This document shows, in pieces, positions 9,467 through 18,749 of a stretch of 64,000 bases of DNA. The notes beneath the pieces were generated by a model. That model had not been told where the DNA came from. It did not search any database and worked only from the letters and a program-made list of their open reading frames with translations. Positions within the stretch are counted from its first letter, which is position 1. The number at the start of each line of letters is the position of its first letter. The DNA lies in contig OZ255629.1 of NCBI GenBank assembly GCA_965276785.1, forward strand, positions 62,001 through 126,000, read 5' to 3'. Source of the stretch: LMUY01 sp965276785. GTDB taxonomy: Bacteria > Pseudomonadota > Alphaproteobacteria > Acetobacterales > Acetobacteraceae. Made by a program: the position numbers and the translations under genes.

Positions 9467-10077
9467 GAAACGAATTTCCTCAGATCGGCGGCCAGTGCGT
9501 CAGGGTTTTCATCGGCGCGCAGGATGCCGGCGAAGCGGCCGTCCGGTCGCATCACGTAGAGGATGGAGCTGTGATCCATGCTGTAATCCCCAGGGGCCGG
9601 GCCGGTTTGATGGCGTGCATAATAGACATGATACTCACTTGCAACGGTCTTGATCTCCTCCGGCGTGCCGGTAAGCCCTTCAATGCGCGGGCTAAAGGCG
9701 GCCGTGTATTGACCGACCACAGAGGAGGTGTCGCGCGCTGGGTCGATGGTAATGAACAGCGGTGCGATCTTGCCGGCAGCGGGGCCGAGCTTGTCGAGGG
9801 CCGCGCCGACATCGTTCAGAGTGGTGGGGCAAACGTCGGGGCAGAACGTATAGCCAAAATACACCAGCATGAACTTGCCGCGGAAGCTCTTGTCCGTCAC
9901 CGCTTGGCCGTGGCTGTCGACCAGGCTGAACGGGCCGCCGATGGCCACTTGCTGCTCACCCTGGCTCACGGCGCCCGATAGCCACACCGCCGCGCCCGCC
10001 ACCACCAGGCCTATGGCGGCGGCGAAGCCAATCAACGGCAAGCTGCGCCGCGGACGGGTTTTGGCGTCAGATGGCAT
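9463..10077 (-). CDS. SCO1/SenC-type cytochrome oxidase assembly protein
   Basis: A 204-residue membrane-anchored thioredoxin-fold protein. After a basic start (MPSDAKTRPRRSL) there is one transmembrane segment (residues ~14-35), then the SCO domain with the copper/thiol motif GYTFCPDVCP and the distal histidine in YSMDHSSILY. It matures the CuA centre together with PCu(A)C. I chose the ATG at 10077 because GAGGAA lies correctly upstream; a longer frame to 10131 has no such site. The operon runs SCO then PCu(A)C. Confidence 0.9.
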   Translation of the reverse strand: MPSDAKTRPRRSLPLIGFAAAIGLVVAGAAVWLSGAVSQGEQQVAIGGPFSLVDSHGQAVTDKSFRGKFMLVYFGYTFCPDVCPTTLNDVGAALDKLGPAAGKIAPLFITIDPARDTSSVVGQYTAAFSPRIEGLTGTPEEIKTVASEYHVYYARHQTGPAPGDYSMDHSSILYVMRPDGRFAGILRADENPDALAADLRKFVS

Positions 10078-10134
10078 GGCGGGTTCCTCGCATAGGCAGC
10101 GAGTATAGGCCCGCTCCGGGCGCGGCGCCACGCG

Positions 10135-11094
10135 TCAGACCCGGTTGGGCGGCTCCCGGCCGGCCAACACGGCGTTAATCCCGTCCAGCACCATGGCGCC
10201 CATCGCGTCCCGCGTCACCGCCGTGGCGCTGCCCAAGTGCGGCAGCAGCACCACGTTCTCCAGCGTGCGATACTCCGGATTGAGCTTGGGCTCGCCCTCG
10301 TAGACGTCGAGCCCAGCGGCGGCGACCTGGCCGCTGCGGAGCGCCGCGATCAGGGCGGCGTCATCCACCAGGGTGCCGCGCCCGGCATTGGCCACCACCG
10401 CGCCGCGCGGCAGCGTAGCTATCCGCGCGGCGTTCAGCCAATGCCGCGTCGCGGCGCCGCCCGGCGCGTTGAGCGACAACAGCTCGCTCGCGGCCAGAAA
10501 GCTATCATCGTCGTCATGGTAGATCGCGCCGCGTTCGAGCGCGGCCGGCAGCCGGGCGATGTCGCGGTAGTGCACCGTCATGCCCAAGCCCCCGGCCAGT
10601 GTCGCCAGTTCGCGCCCGATGCGGCCCATGCCGAAAATGCCCAGCGGGCGGCCGACCACGCCCGTGCCGAGCAGTTGCGTCGGCGTCCAGCCGCCCCAGC
10701 CACCGGATCGCACCAGCCGTTCCCCCTCCCCAGCCCGCCTGGCCGCTGCGAGCAGCAGCAGCAGGGCGCACTCCGCCGTCGCGAGTGAGAGCACGTCCGG
10801 CGTGTTCACCACCGTGATGCCGCGTGTCCGGGCGGCGGCCACGTCGATATGGTCGAAGCCGACGCTGAACGTGCCAATCACGCGCACGCTGGCTGGCAGG
10901 GCGGCGATGCTGGCGGCGTCCAGAGTCTCGGCCGGGCAGCACAGCACGGCATCGGCGCCCTCGGCCAGAGCCACCACCTCCGCCCCGCTGCGCGGCGTGT
11001 CCGCCGCGTTCAGCCGGGCCGCGTAGTCCCGGCTGGCCCGCGCTTCGACCGCAGGGGGCAAGCGGCGCGTGACGAGTAGGACCGGTTTGGACAT
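10135..11094 (-). CDS. D-2-hydroxyacid dehydrogenase (glyoxylate/hydroxypyruvate reductase-like)
   Basis: A 319-residue NAD(P)-dependent dehydrogenase. The nucleotide-binding fold is LGIFGMGRIGRELATLAGGL (residue ~150). Catalytic Arg lies in VVANAGRGTLVDDAALIAAL, Glu in YEGEPKLNPEYRTLENVV and His in LLPHLGSAT. The family reduces glyoxylate or hydroxypyruvate to the D-hydroxyacid. It lies just upstream of the SCO gene on the same strand with a 57-bp gap; no functional link is apparent. It is not an obvious SerA, because it lacks the regulatory C-terminal extension. Confidence 0.88.
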   Translation of the reverse strand: MSKPVLLVTRRLPPAVEARASRDYAARLNAADTPRSGAEVVALAEGADAVLCCPAETLDAASIAALPASVRVIGTFSVGFDHIDVAAARTRGITVVNTPDVLSLATAECALLLLLAAARRAGEGERLVRSGGWGGWTPTQLLGTGVVGRPLGIFGMGRIGRELATLAGGLGMTVHYRDIARLPAALERGAIYHDDDDSFLAASELLSLNAPGGAATRHWLNAARIATLPRGAVVANAGRGTLVDDAALIAALRSGQVAAAGLDVYEGEPKLNPEYRTLENVVLLPHLGSATAVTRDAMGAMVLDGINAVLAGREPPNRV

Positions 11095-11226
11095 GGCCGC
11101 TTGGCTCCCGATAAATGGTTGCCGCCATCTCGCGCCGTGCGCCGGATGCGTGCAACCCGTCCCGTCGAGCTCACGCTCGTCACGGGCTCCGGGGCGCTGC
11201 GCCTCGCCGAGACCAACCAGCCGCCA

Positions 11227-11829
11227 TTACAGCGTGGTGAGCGGGGCGCTCGTCGCCGCGTGCGCGCTGCTGCCGTAATTGGCCAGGGTCTGCTGCAACG
11301 TGCTCTGCAACCGGTCCAGCACGCTCTGCAGGCTGTTCGGGTCCGACCCCGAGCCGGACGCAGACGTACTGGCCGGCGTGTCGTGGGCGGCGGAGGGTGT
11401 GCTGCCCGCCGGCAGGTTGTTGCTGCTGAGCAGTTCCTGCAGCCGGTCGGCCAGGTGGCGGATGCCGCTGGTGCCGGCGCCGGGCCCGCTGCTGGGGTGG
11501 GCATTGGCAGCGACCGTCGGGTCGGTGGCATCGGCGGGGTCGGACGCGGCAGTGGCGCTTTGCGCGGTGGTGCCGGCGGCGCTCGGCTGGCCGGACTGGG
11601 CGCTGAGCAGGATGGATTGCAGCTCGGCCGCGAACTTCTGGATGCCGGCGCCGCCGGTATCGCTGGCGGACGCCGCCGCCGTGCCGGAGGACGCGCCGCC
11701 GGTGCTGTTGGTGAGGCTGGCCAGCGGATCGTTGTCGCCAGCCGCGCCGGCCGCTTGGCTGCGATGGGCGTGGTGGTGGTGGACGGGCGGGCTGACCTGC
11801 GCCGTGCTGCTGCTAATGGAACCGATCAT
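11227..11829 (-). CDS. Ala/Ser-rich low-complexity protein of unknown function, 200 aa
   Basis: The frame begins MIGSISSSTAQVSPPVHHHHAH after a good site (GGAG). The protein is rich in Ala, Ser, Thr and Gly, with a His-rich patch near residue 18 and two similar short helical segments, KFAAELQSILLSAQS and HLADRLQELLSS, plus LQSVLDRLQSTLQQTL near the end. No signal peptide or known domain is visible. The repeated amphipathic helices in a disordered background resemble secreted or surface-appendage accessory proteins, but that is only an impression. The upstream in-frame extension to 12078 overlaps the next gene and is probably not translated. Confidence 0.55.
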   Translation of the reverse strand: MIGSISSSTAQVSPPVHHHHAHRSQAAGAAGDNDPLASLTNSTGGASSGTAAASASDTGGAGIQKFAAELQSILLSAQSGQPSAAGTTAQSATAASDPADATDPTVAANAHPSSGPGAGTSGIRHLADRLQELLSSNNLPAGSTPSAAHDTPASTSASGSGSDPNSLQSVLDRLQSTLQQTLANYGSSAHAATSAPLTTL

Positions 11830-11974
11830 GGTTTGCTCCAAGGTAAGGTGCCAACCAATGTGCATCGGCCGTGCCAGCGGGCAGGGCAGGGATTTCCGCG
11901 ATTTTTGCCAACATCCAGCCGGCACAATCTGCCGCCCGGCAGAGTCGGCGCGGCCAAAGGGTGCTGCAGCCCTG

Positions 11975-13558
11975 CTAGCTCTTGCGTATGTTCCAGAACA
12001 CCGGGATCCCGCCACGCAGCACCCCCTGCAGGCTGTTGCGGAACGCTGTGAACGGCAGTTGTTGCCCAAGCGGGACATACGGCACGTCCTGAAACGCTTG
12101 CAGCTGCAGCTTCACCGCAATGGCTTGCTGCGCGGCCAAATCCGGCGCGGTGAACCATTCGGCGCGCAGGCTCTCAATCGCAGGGCTGCTTGGCCAGCCT
12201 GGCGCTGCGTTCTTGCCGTTGGCGCGCAAGAAGACGTGTCCCGCGGGGGTGAACTGGTCCAGCCCGCTCCAGAACGTGTGGAACACGCTCCACCCGCCCG
12301 CCGCCACCGGGTCCATCTTGGCCCGGCGCTGCACGATCGTGCCCCAGTCGCTTACCTGGTAGTCGACATTGAGGCCCAGCTTACCCAGCAGGTCCTGCCC
12401 GACGTCGGACAACGCCTTGGATGAGGCAATGTCGCTCGCTCCCAAGACCACTGTGCGCTCGCCCTTGTAGCCGCTCGCCGCCACTGCCTCGCGCAGCTTG
12501 CCCAGATCACGCGGCTCGGTCAGTACCGACATGCCGGCCGTCGAGGCGAGCGGCGTGCCCGGACAAAACACACCGACCCCGTCGCGCCAGTTGGCCGGGT
12601 TGTCTCCCGCCACCGCCTGCATGAAATCTGCCTGCGTCACAGCGCTCAACACCACCCGGCGCAGCGCCGGGTTGTCGAACGGCGGCTGCAGATGGTTCAT
12701 CCGCAGAGTGCCAATGAGCCCGGTCGAGTCGTTCTGCCGCACCACCAGGTCAGTCTTGCCTTGCAGCGCCGGAACCAGATCCACGTCTGGCACCCACCAC
12801 CAATCCACCTCGCCGCGGCTGAGCGCCGCGAACGCGGTGCTGCTATCGGGAATCATGTGCCACTCGACCCGGTCGAGCCGCACCACCTTGGGGCCAGCGG
12901 TCCATTCCGGCGCGCCGTCCGCCCGCGGCACGTAGCCGGCGAACTTCTCGTAGACCAGCAGCGAGCCCGGCACCCGCTCATCGGCCTTGAAGCGGAACGG
13001 GCCGGAGCCGACCATCTCCGTCACCTGTTGGAACGGATCGGTCAACGCCAGCCGCTCCGGCATGATCGCGCATAGGGACGGCGGGGCCTTGCCCAGCGCG
13101 TCCGGCAGCAGCGGGAAGGGGACTTTCAGCCGGAACAGGATTGTCCGGTCGTCGGGTGCGGCAACCTCGTCGGCCGCGGCCAGCAGCGCCTGGCCGAACG
13201 CGTCCCGCGCGCCCCAGCGCTTGATGCTGGCCGCGCAGTCTCGCGCCAGCACGGGCGTGCCGTCGTGAAAGCGCAGGCCCTCGCGCAGGGTGATGCGCCA
13301 CTGCTTGCCATCCTGATCCGCCACAGCGCCCGCGGCCATTTGCGGCGAAGCGGCATAGCTGGCGTTCATGCCGAACAGGGTGTCGAACACCATGGTGGCA
13401 TGGTCGCGGGTGGGATAGGTGGTGGTCCAGACCGGGTCGAGCACCGCGACATCGGTTTGCGGAACGAAGCGCAGCACGTTGGCGGTGGCGCCACGCGCCA
13501 CCATGGGAGCGACCAGCGCGCCGGCGGCGGCTGCACCGAATTGGCGACGGTTCAGCAT
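11975..13558 (-). CDS. ABC transporter substrate-binding protein, family 5
   Basis: A 527-residue extracytoplasmic solute-binding protein of the oligopeptide/dipeptide/nickel class (SBP_bac_5). The leader MLNRRQFGAAAAGALVAPMV looks like a Tat-type signal (RRQF). Family landmarks are LREGLRFHDGTPV near residue 100 and MVGSGPFRFKADE near residue 180. The start is the ATG at 13558; the frame extends further up but only from there is there a leader. It stands alone, convergent with the plus-strand operon that encodes its own binding protein (16213), so it may feed the same or another transporter. Confidence 0.88.
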   Translation of the reverse strand: MLNRRQFGAAAAGALVAPMVARGATANVLRFVPQTDVAVLDPVWTTTYPTRDHATMVFDTLFGMNASYAASPQMAAGAVADQDGKQWRITLREGLRFHDGTPVLARDCAASIKRWGARDAFGQALLAAADEVAAPDDRTILFRLKVPFPLLPDALGKAPPSLCAIMPERLALTDPFQQVTEMVGSGPFRFKADERVPGSLLVYEKFAGYVPRADGAPEWTAGPKVVRLDRVEWHMIPDSSTAFAALSRGEVDWWWVPDVDLVPALQGKTDLVVRQNDSTGLIGTLRMNHLQPPFDNPALRRVVLSAVTQADFMQAVAGDNPANWRDGVGVFCPGTPLASTAGMSVLTEPRDLGKLREAVAASGYKGERTVVLGASDIASSKALSDVGQDLLGKLGLNVDYQVSDWGTIVQRRAKMDPVAAGGWSVFHTFWSGLDQFTPAGHVFLRANGKNAAPGWPSSPAIESLRAEWFTAPDLAAQQAIAVKLQLQAFQDVPYVPLGQQLPFTAFRNSLQGVLRGGIPVFWNIRKS

Positions 13559-13595
13559 GGGGGCAGTCCTTTGCGGAAGAGGGTAGCGGAGCCGC

Positions 13596-13997
13596 TTAGT
13601 CCAACGGCTCGCCTGGGAACTGTTTTGCATTTCGCGCAATCACCGTCCCTGGCAGCTTGCGGGCTGTCCAAATGTGAACCGCGCCGGACATCTCGACTGG
13701 TTCGTCCAGGCATCCGGCCTTGATTGTGACCGTGCCCGGTCTGGCTGAGCTTTCATGCCAGAGCCGTGATCCGCAGTCACCGCAGAACAAACAGTTGAGG
13801 CGTCGTCCGCTATCGGCTGTGCGGACCCAAACTCTGGGTGCACCGGAGAGCAGCTTTAGACCATCCCGAGGCACCTGGAGCGACAGGCCGAACGCCGAAG
13901 CCGATTGCTTCTGGCACTCGCGGCAATAGCAAACGTAAAGCTGCCGAGCGTCTCCCACGCTGGAGAAACGGATTGCGCCGCACTGGCATCCACCCAT
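13596..13997 (-). CDS. GFA-family (CENP-V/Gfa) zinc-binding protein
   Basis: About 133 residues with the paired cysteine pattern of the glutathione-dependent formaldehyde-activating enzyme family: GGCQCGAIRF, VCYCRECQK and LFCGDCGSRLW. The fold binds two structural/catalytic zincs. Most members are uncharacterised S-(hydroxymethyl)glutathione-synthase-like proteins, so a formaldehyde role is not assured. The start is taken at ATG 13997 directly before GGCQCG; a TTG start at 14021 would add eight residues. Confidence 0.8.
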   Translation of the reverse strand: MGGCQCGAIRFSSVGDARQLYVCYCRECQKQSASAFGLSLQVPRDGLKLLSGAPRVWVRTADSGRRLNCLFCGDCGSRLWHESSARPGTVTIKAGCLDEPVEMSGAVHIWTARKLPGTVIARNAKQFPGEPLD

Positions 13998-14174
13998 TCG
14001 CAAGGCCGCCACCTTCCGCAATGCGCTTCTAGTCTGCTGTCATGCAGCCCACTCAGCAAGCGACGTGAAGTGATCCAGGACGTCGTCGCTGCGGATTTCT
14101 GCTCCTTTCGCTTCGCTCTGGATTTGCACTCCAGCCTTGCCTAGCGTACGTGAACGCAGCCCCCACGGAGTGCA

Positions 14175-15233
14175 GTGTTGCTCAAGGCGTTTCCCCCAAG
14201 TGAGCAATACGACCGCATCCGGCAACATGCCGACCCACGGGCAGTGACTTTGTTTGAGGACGCGCTGGTCTGGGACATGACGCTGCCTTGGGGCGCGCCA
14301 TGGGCCAATTACGACACCGTGCTGGGCCGCTTCGCCAGCGCGGGTATGGGCGCCATCACTCTGACAGTACAGAACCTTCCCGGCGCCGATATCCGCACCG
14401 CAGTCAGCTACGTTGCCAAGGTTCGTGCCGACATCGCCCAGCGCGCCGACCGCATGCGCGTTTGCACCAGCGCCGCCGCCATCCGCCAGGCACGCGCCGA
14501 GGGCGTGCTGGCCCTGGTGCTGCAACATCAGGATGGCACGCCGCTCGGCGGCATGGTGGAGATGGTGGAGATCTACCACGCGCTCGGCGTGCGCTGCATG
14601 CTACCGGTCTACAACGGCAAGAACGCCCTGGGCGACGGCTGCGCCGAACGCACCGACGAGGGCCTCACCCGATTGGGCCAGGCTGTCGTGCGCGAGATGC
14701 TGCGGCTCGGCATCATCGTGGACGCAACCCATGTCGGCGTGCGGTCAAGCCTGGACATGGCCGAGCTGTGCGCCGCCGCCGGCAAGCCGATGATGATCAC
14801 CCATAGCAACATGCACGCGGTCTATCCGCACTACCGCAACGTCAGCGACGAGCAGGTTCGCGCCGCCGCGGCCACGGGCGGCGTCGTGGGCGTCAACGGC
14901 CTGGGCGAGTTCCTGCCCGACGACGGCGCCCGCACGGAGGCGATCTTCCGTCATTTGGACCACCTCGTCGGCCTGGTCGGCCCACGCCATGCCGGCTTCG
15001 GGCTGGATTTCTTGAACGACGCCCCCCGCTTTTGGGCCAGCGTGCGGGCGGAGGCGTTTCGCTGGCCGCCGCTGCCGTTTGGCAAGCAGCGAGTGGAGAC
15101 GGCGTTCGCCGGGCCGGAGCAGGCGCTGGAATTGTGCGACATGATGGCGCGCCATGGCTGGGAGGACGACGCAATGCGTGGCGTGTTAGGCGAAAACTTC
15201 CTGCGCGCCGCCGGGGAGAGCTGGGGCGGATGA
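14175..15233 (+). CDS. Membrane dipeptidase, peptidase family M19 (first copy)
   Basis: A 352-residue zinc dipeptidase-like protein. Expected M19 positions are visible: DALVWDMTLPWG near the start (the usual HxD is replaced by WD), IVDATHVGVRSSLD with the metal-binding His, MMITHSNMHAVYPHYRN, and GFGLDFLNDAPRFW with the final Asp. It starts at GTG 14175 with ACGGAG five bases upstream. The stop overlaps the start of a close paralogue by four bases. Both head an operon that encodes a complete peptide ABC importer, so a role in hydrolysing imported dipeptides is likely. Confidence 0.85.
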   Translation: MLLKAFPPSEQYDRIRQHADPRAVTLFEDALVWDMTLPWGAPWANYDTVLGRFASAGMGAITLTVQNLPGADIRTAVSYVAKVRADIAQRADRMRVCTSAAAIRQARAEGVLALVLQHQDGTPLGGMVEMVEIYHALGVRCMLPVYNGKNALGDGCAERTDEGLTRLGQAVVREMLRLGIIVDATHVGVRSSLDMAELCAAAGKPMMITHSNMHAVYPHYRNVSDEQVRAAAATGGVVGVNGLGEFLPDDGARTEAIFRHLDHLVGLVGPRHAGFGLDFLNDAPRFWASVRAEAFRWPPLPFGKQRVETAFAGPEQALELCDMMARHGWEDDAMRGVLGENFLRAAGESWGG

Positions 15234-16216
15234 GCGCTGCCGAGGCGTCCCGCGCCCTGACCCGTGACGCGCTGGTGTGGGACAACACGCTGCCGTGGGG
15301 CCCCAGCTACGCCGACGCCGAAACGCTCGGGCGCTTCCACGCCGCTGGAGTGGATGTCATTGGCTTGTCGGTGATGGGGCCGGAAGCGATGCTGGAGGGA
15401 ACCATCCGCCAGATCGCCCGCGTGCGCGCCGCCATCCGCGCCGAGCCGGACCGCATGGTGCTGTGCGGCACGGTGGACGACATCCTCGCCGCCAAGGCCG
15501 ATGGCAAGCTCGGCCTGGTGTTCAACCTCCAGGAAACCGACATGCTGGAGGGCAAGCTCGAGATGGTGCAGGCGTATTATGACCTGGGCGTGCGCCACAT
15601 GCTGCTGGCCTACAACGCCCGCAACCACGTGGGCGACGGCTGCGCCGAGCGCACCGATGGCGGCCTGTCCCGTTGGGGACTGGAGGTGGTGGTGGAGATG
15701 AACCGGGTGGGGATGCTGGTGGATGGCACCCATACCGGCTATCGCACCACGATGGACGCGATGGCGGCCTGCACGGCGCCGTTCATCTTCTCGCACAGCA
15801 ATTCTCACGCGGTGTATGGCCATTACCGCAACATCCGCGACGACCAGATCCGCGCCTGCGCCGCCACCGGCGGGGTGGTGGGGCTGAACGGGCTGGGCGA
15901 GTTCCTCAACGACGACACGGCCTCCTCGGCTGCCCTGTTCCGCCACCTCGACCATATGGTGCAGCTGGTGGGGCCGGAGCATGTCGGCTTAGGCCTGGAC
16001 TACGTCCGCGACACCGCGCGGTTTTGGGGCTGGGTGAGGGACAACGCGCATATGTGGCCGCCGGGTCCCCACAGCCGCACTGGCTCCGCCTTCGCGCAGC
16101 CGGAGCAGATCGAGGAACTCACAGCCATGATGCTGCAAGCCGGCTACGGCGACGCCGCCGTGCGCGGCATCCTGGGCGGCAACTGGCTGCGCGTGGCCCG
16201 GCAGGTGTGGCGGTGA
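15230..16216 (+). CDS. Membrane dipeptidase, peptidase family M19 (second copy)
   Basis: A 328-residue paralogue of the preceding gene, sharing long stretches such as DGCAERTDGGLSRWG, FSHSNSHAVYGHYRNI, GGVVGLNGLGEFLNDD and GLGLDYVRDTARFWGW. It starts at ATG 15230 in an ATGA overlap. Both copies are full length and diverged throughout, so this is an older tandem duplication rather than a recent one. The stop overlaps the GTG of the substrate-binding protein gene. Two linked dipeptidases may split different substrates, for example D- or beta-linked dipeptides, but specificity cannot be read. Confidence 0.85.
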   Translation: MSAAEASRALTRDALVWDNTLPWGPSYADAETLGRFHAAGVDVIGLSVMGPEAMLEGTIRQIARVRAAIRAEPDRMVLCGTVDDILAAKADGKLGLVFNLQETDMLEGKLEMVQAYYDLGVRHMLLAYNARNHVGDGCAERTDGGLSRWGLEVVVEMNRVGMLVDGTHTGYRTTMDAMAACTAPFIFSHSNSHAVYGHYRNIRDDQIRACAATGGVVGLNGLGEFLNDDTASSAALFRHLDHMVQLVGPEHVGLGLDYVRDTARFWGWVRDNAHMWPPGPHSRTGSAFAQPEQIEELTAMMLQAGYGDAAVRGILGGNWLRVARQVWR

Positions 16217-17772
16217 AGCGCCTGCTGCTGGCGGCCGCGTTGCTGCTGCCGCTCACCGCCCGCGCGCAGGACGACAGCCAGCTCACGGTGGGCGTGCGCG
16301 CGCCGATTGTGACGCTGGACCCGGCGCTGTCCGGGCTGGGGCCGATGCACGGCTATTACGCCAACATCTACGACAGCTTGATCGAGCTGGACTCGCAATC
16401 CCACCTGATCCCCGGCATCGCGCTCAGTTGGCACCTGGTGGACGACCTGACTTGGGAGTTCAAGCTGCGGCCCGGCGTGAAGTGCCACGACGGCACCACC
16501 CTGGACGCCGCCTCGGTGAAGTCCAGCCTGGATCGGCTGCCCACCGTGCCGAATAGCGATAACCTGACTGCGGGCAAGCTGCGGCTGGTGAGCAAGCTGG
16601 AAATCATCGATCCTTTGACGATCCGCATGGTCACCGCCAAGCCGTACCCGGCACTGCCCGCGGCGCTGCCGGACTTTCACCTGGTCTGCGCCAGCGTGCC
16701 CGCCACCGCCACCACGGCGGAGTTCGACTCCGGCCGCGACGCCATCGGCTCCGGCCCGTACCGCAGCGTGAAGTGGCAGCGCGGCCAAGCTTGGGAGTTG
16801 CAACGGTTCGACGATTACTGGGGCCCAAAGCCGGCCTACGCGCACGTGACAATCCGCGAGATCCCCAACGACGCGGCCCGTCTAGCGTCGCTGCAAGCCG
16901 GCGATGTGCAACTGGCCGACACCATCCCGCCGCTGGACGTCAAACGCCTGTCCGGCCTGCCGGCCCTGGGGGTGTTTCAAACCGAGTCGAACCGCACCGT
17001 CTTCCTGGGCTTCGATACGCTTAAGGGCCAAACCCCATTCGCGACCGACAAGGGCGGTGCGGTGCTGCCGCACAATCCGTTCCAGGACGAACGCGTGCGC
17101 CGGGCGTTCGCGCTCGCGATCTCGACGGAGGTGATCGTGAAACGGGTGATGGATGGGCTGGCGGTGCCGGCGACCCAAGGTGTGCCAAGCCATATCGCCG
17201 GCTATGACCCCGCCGCGCCCGCCACACCGTACCAGCCAGAGCAGGCCAAGAAGCTGCTGGCGGAGGCTGGCTACCCGGCCGGGTTCAACGTCACCTTGCA
17301 TTGCCCGAACGATCGCTACGTGAACGATGCGGCAACATGCCAAACCGTCGGCATCCTGCTGTCGCGCATCGGTGTCACCGTCGCCATCGACGCCCAGCCC
17401 TCCAGCGTCTACTTTCCCCGGCTGCAGCACCGCGATTACTCGTTCTACCTGCTGGCTTGGGGCAGCAACGGCGGTGACGCGACTTCTTTCCTGCGGGACG
17501 TGATGGAGACGCGGGACCCTGCTCGCGGCGTCGGCTCGTGGAACATGGGCCTGTCCATGCCGGACGTGGATGCCGCCATCGATGCGGCCACGTTGACGAT
17601 GGACGAGGCGGCCCGGAACAAGGCGATGGCCGCCGTCATGGGCCTGCTGATGCAGCGCCAGGCCTACATCCCGCTCGACACGCTGCTGGTGATCGACTCC
17701 GCCCGCAAGCCGGTGACCTATCAGCCGCAGGCGACCGAGGAACTCATCCTGACAGCCGTCAGGCGCGAGTAG
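16213..17772 (+). CDS. Peptide ABC transporter substrate-binding protein, family 5
   Basis: A 519-residue exported binding protein with an ordinary Sec leader (VKRLLLAAALLLPLTARAQ) and family-5 landmarks: LTWEFKLRPGVKCHDGTTL at residue ~75, and IGSGPYRSVKWQRG at ~175. It starts at GTG 16213, overlapping the dipeptidase stop (GTGA). It should capture di- or oligopeptides in the periplasm for the two permeases encoded immediately downstream. It is only distantly similar to the lone binding protein at 11975. Confidence 0.9.
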   Translation: MKRLLLAAALLLPLTARAQDDSQLTVGVRAPIVTLDPALSGLGPMHGYYANIYDSLIELDSQSHLIPGIALSWHLVDDLTWEFKLRPGVKCHDGTTLDAASVKSSLDRLPTVPNSDNLTAGKLRLVSKLEIIDPLTIRMVTAKPYPALPAALPDFHLVCASVPATATTAEFDSGRDAIGSGPYRSVKWQRGQAWELQRFDDYWGPKPAYAHVTIREIPNDAARLASLQAGDVQLADTIPPLDVKRLSGLPALGVFQTESNRTVFLGFDTLKGQTPFATDKGGAVLPHNPFQDERVRRAFALAISTEVIVKRVMDGLAVPATQGVPSHIAGYDPAAPATPYQPEQAKKLLAEAGYPAGFNVTLHCPNDRYVNDAATCQTVGILLSRIGVTVAIDAQPSSVYFPRLQHRDYSFYLLAWGSNGGDATSFLRDVMETRDPARGVGSWNMGLSMPDVDAAIDAATLTMDEAARNKAMAAVMGLLMQRQAYIPLDTLLVIDSARKPVTYQPQATEELILTAVRRE

Positions 17773-17777
17773 CTTTC

Positions 17778-18749
17778 TTGGCCAGTTTGCTGCTGCGCCG
17801 CCTTGGCCAGGGTTTGCTGGTCGTCCTGGCATTGTCCATCATCACCTTTGTCGGGCTCTACGCCGTAGGCGACCCGGCCGCCATCTTGCTGGACCCGCAA
17901 TCCACGCCAGACGACATCGCCCGCTTCCGCGCCGCCATGGGCCTCGACCAGCCGCTCTGGCGCCAATACGGGCTGTTCCTGGCCCATTTGCTGCAAGGCA
18001 GTTGGGGCACCTCGTTTGTTTATCACCAGAACGCCATGGACGTGATCCTGCAGCGCTTGCCCGCCACGCTTGAGTTGGCCGTGACCGCCATGGTTTTGGC
18101 GGTAGTAGTGGGCGTGCCGCTGGGCGTGCTGGCGGGGGCGACGGCGCCGTCACGGCTGGACCGCTGGCTGATGACGGGATCGATCTTTGGCTTCAGCCTG
18201 CCGACCTTCTGGGTTGGGCTCGTGCTGATCGTGCTGTTCGCGGTCGATCTCGGCTGGCTTCCAGCCTCCGGGCGCGGTGCCACGGCGGATGTGCTGGGGG
18301 TGCCACTTTCCATAGTCACGGAGGACGGGCTTAGGCACATCCTTTTGCCGGCGCTGAACCTGGCCCTGTTCCCGATGGCACTGATCCTGCGCTTGGCCCG
18401 GTCCGGCGTGCGCGAAGCGATGAGCCAGGACTTCGTGCGCTACGCCCGGGCCAAGGGCTTGGCGCCGCACCGCATCCTGTTTGTCCACGTGCTAAAGCGG
18501 GTGTCGATCCCCATCGTGACCGTATCCGGGCTGCAACTTGGCAACCTGATCGCCTTTTCCGTGGTGACCGAAAGCGTGTTCGCCTGGCCCGGCACCGGCA
18601 AGCTCATCATCGACAGCATCAATCAGCTCGACCGTCCCGTGGTGGTCGGCTACTTGATGATTATCGCGCTGTTGTTCGTCGTCATTAACCTGCTGGTAGA
18701 CCTATGCTACGCGGCGCTTGACCCGCGCGCCCGCCTGCGCCCGGCGTGA
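17778..18749 (+). CDS. Peptide ABC transporter permease, DppB type
   Basis: About 323 residues with the DppB/OppB layout: first membrane segment (LLVVLALSIITFVGLYAV), large periplasmic loop, then five more segments. The cytoplasmic coupling loop is FVRYARAKGLAPHRILFVHVLKR, the EAA-type contact for the ATPases. The start is uncertain; TTG 17778 directly precedes the membrane segment and lies five bases after the previous stop. It is the first of two permeases. Confidence 0.9.
   Translation: MASLLLRRLGQGLLVVLALSIITFVGLYAVGDPAAILLDPQSTPDDIARFRAAMGLDQPLWRQYGLFLAHLLQGSWGTSFVYHQNAMDVILQRLPATLELAVTAMVLAVVVGVPLGVLAGATAPSRLDRWLMTGSIFGFSLPTFWVGLVLIVLFAVDLGWLPASGRGATADVLGVPLSIVTEDGLRHILLPALNLALFPMALILRLARSGVREAMSQDFVRYARAKGLAPHRILFVHVLKRVSIPIVTVSGLQLGNLIAFSVVTESVFAWPGTGKLIIDSINQLDRPVVVGYLMIIALLFVVINLLVDLCYAALDPRARLRPA

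Noticed and set aside
10135..11094. Assignment as serA to replace the missing gene
   Set aside because: The enzyme lacks the regulatory C-terminal domain and resembles glyoxylate/hydroxypyruvate reductases.
14040..14579. 179-codon minus-strand ORF
   Set aside because: Antisense to the first M19 dipeptidase, without motif or ribosome site.
15673..16212. Upstream extension of the substrate-binding protein frame (to 15673)
   Set aside because: It overlaps the second dipeptidase; a signal peptide begins only at GTG 16213.
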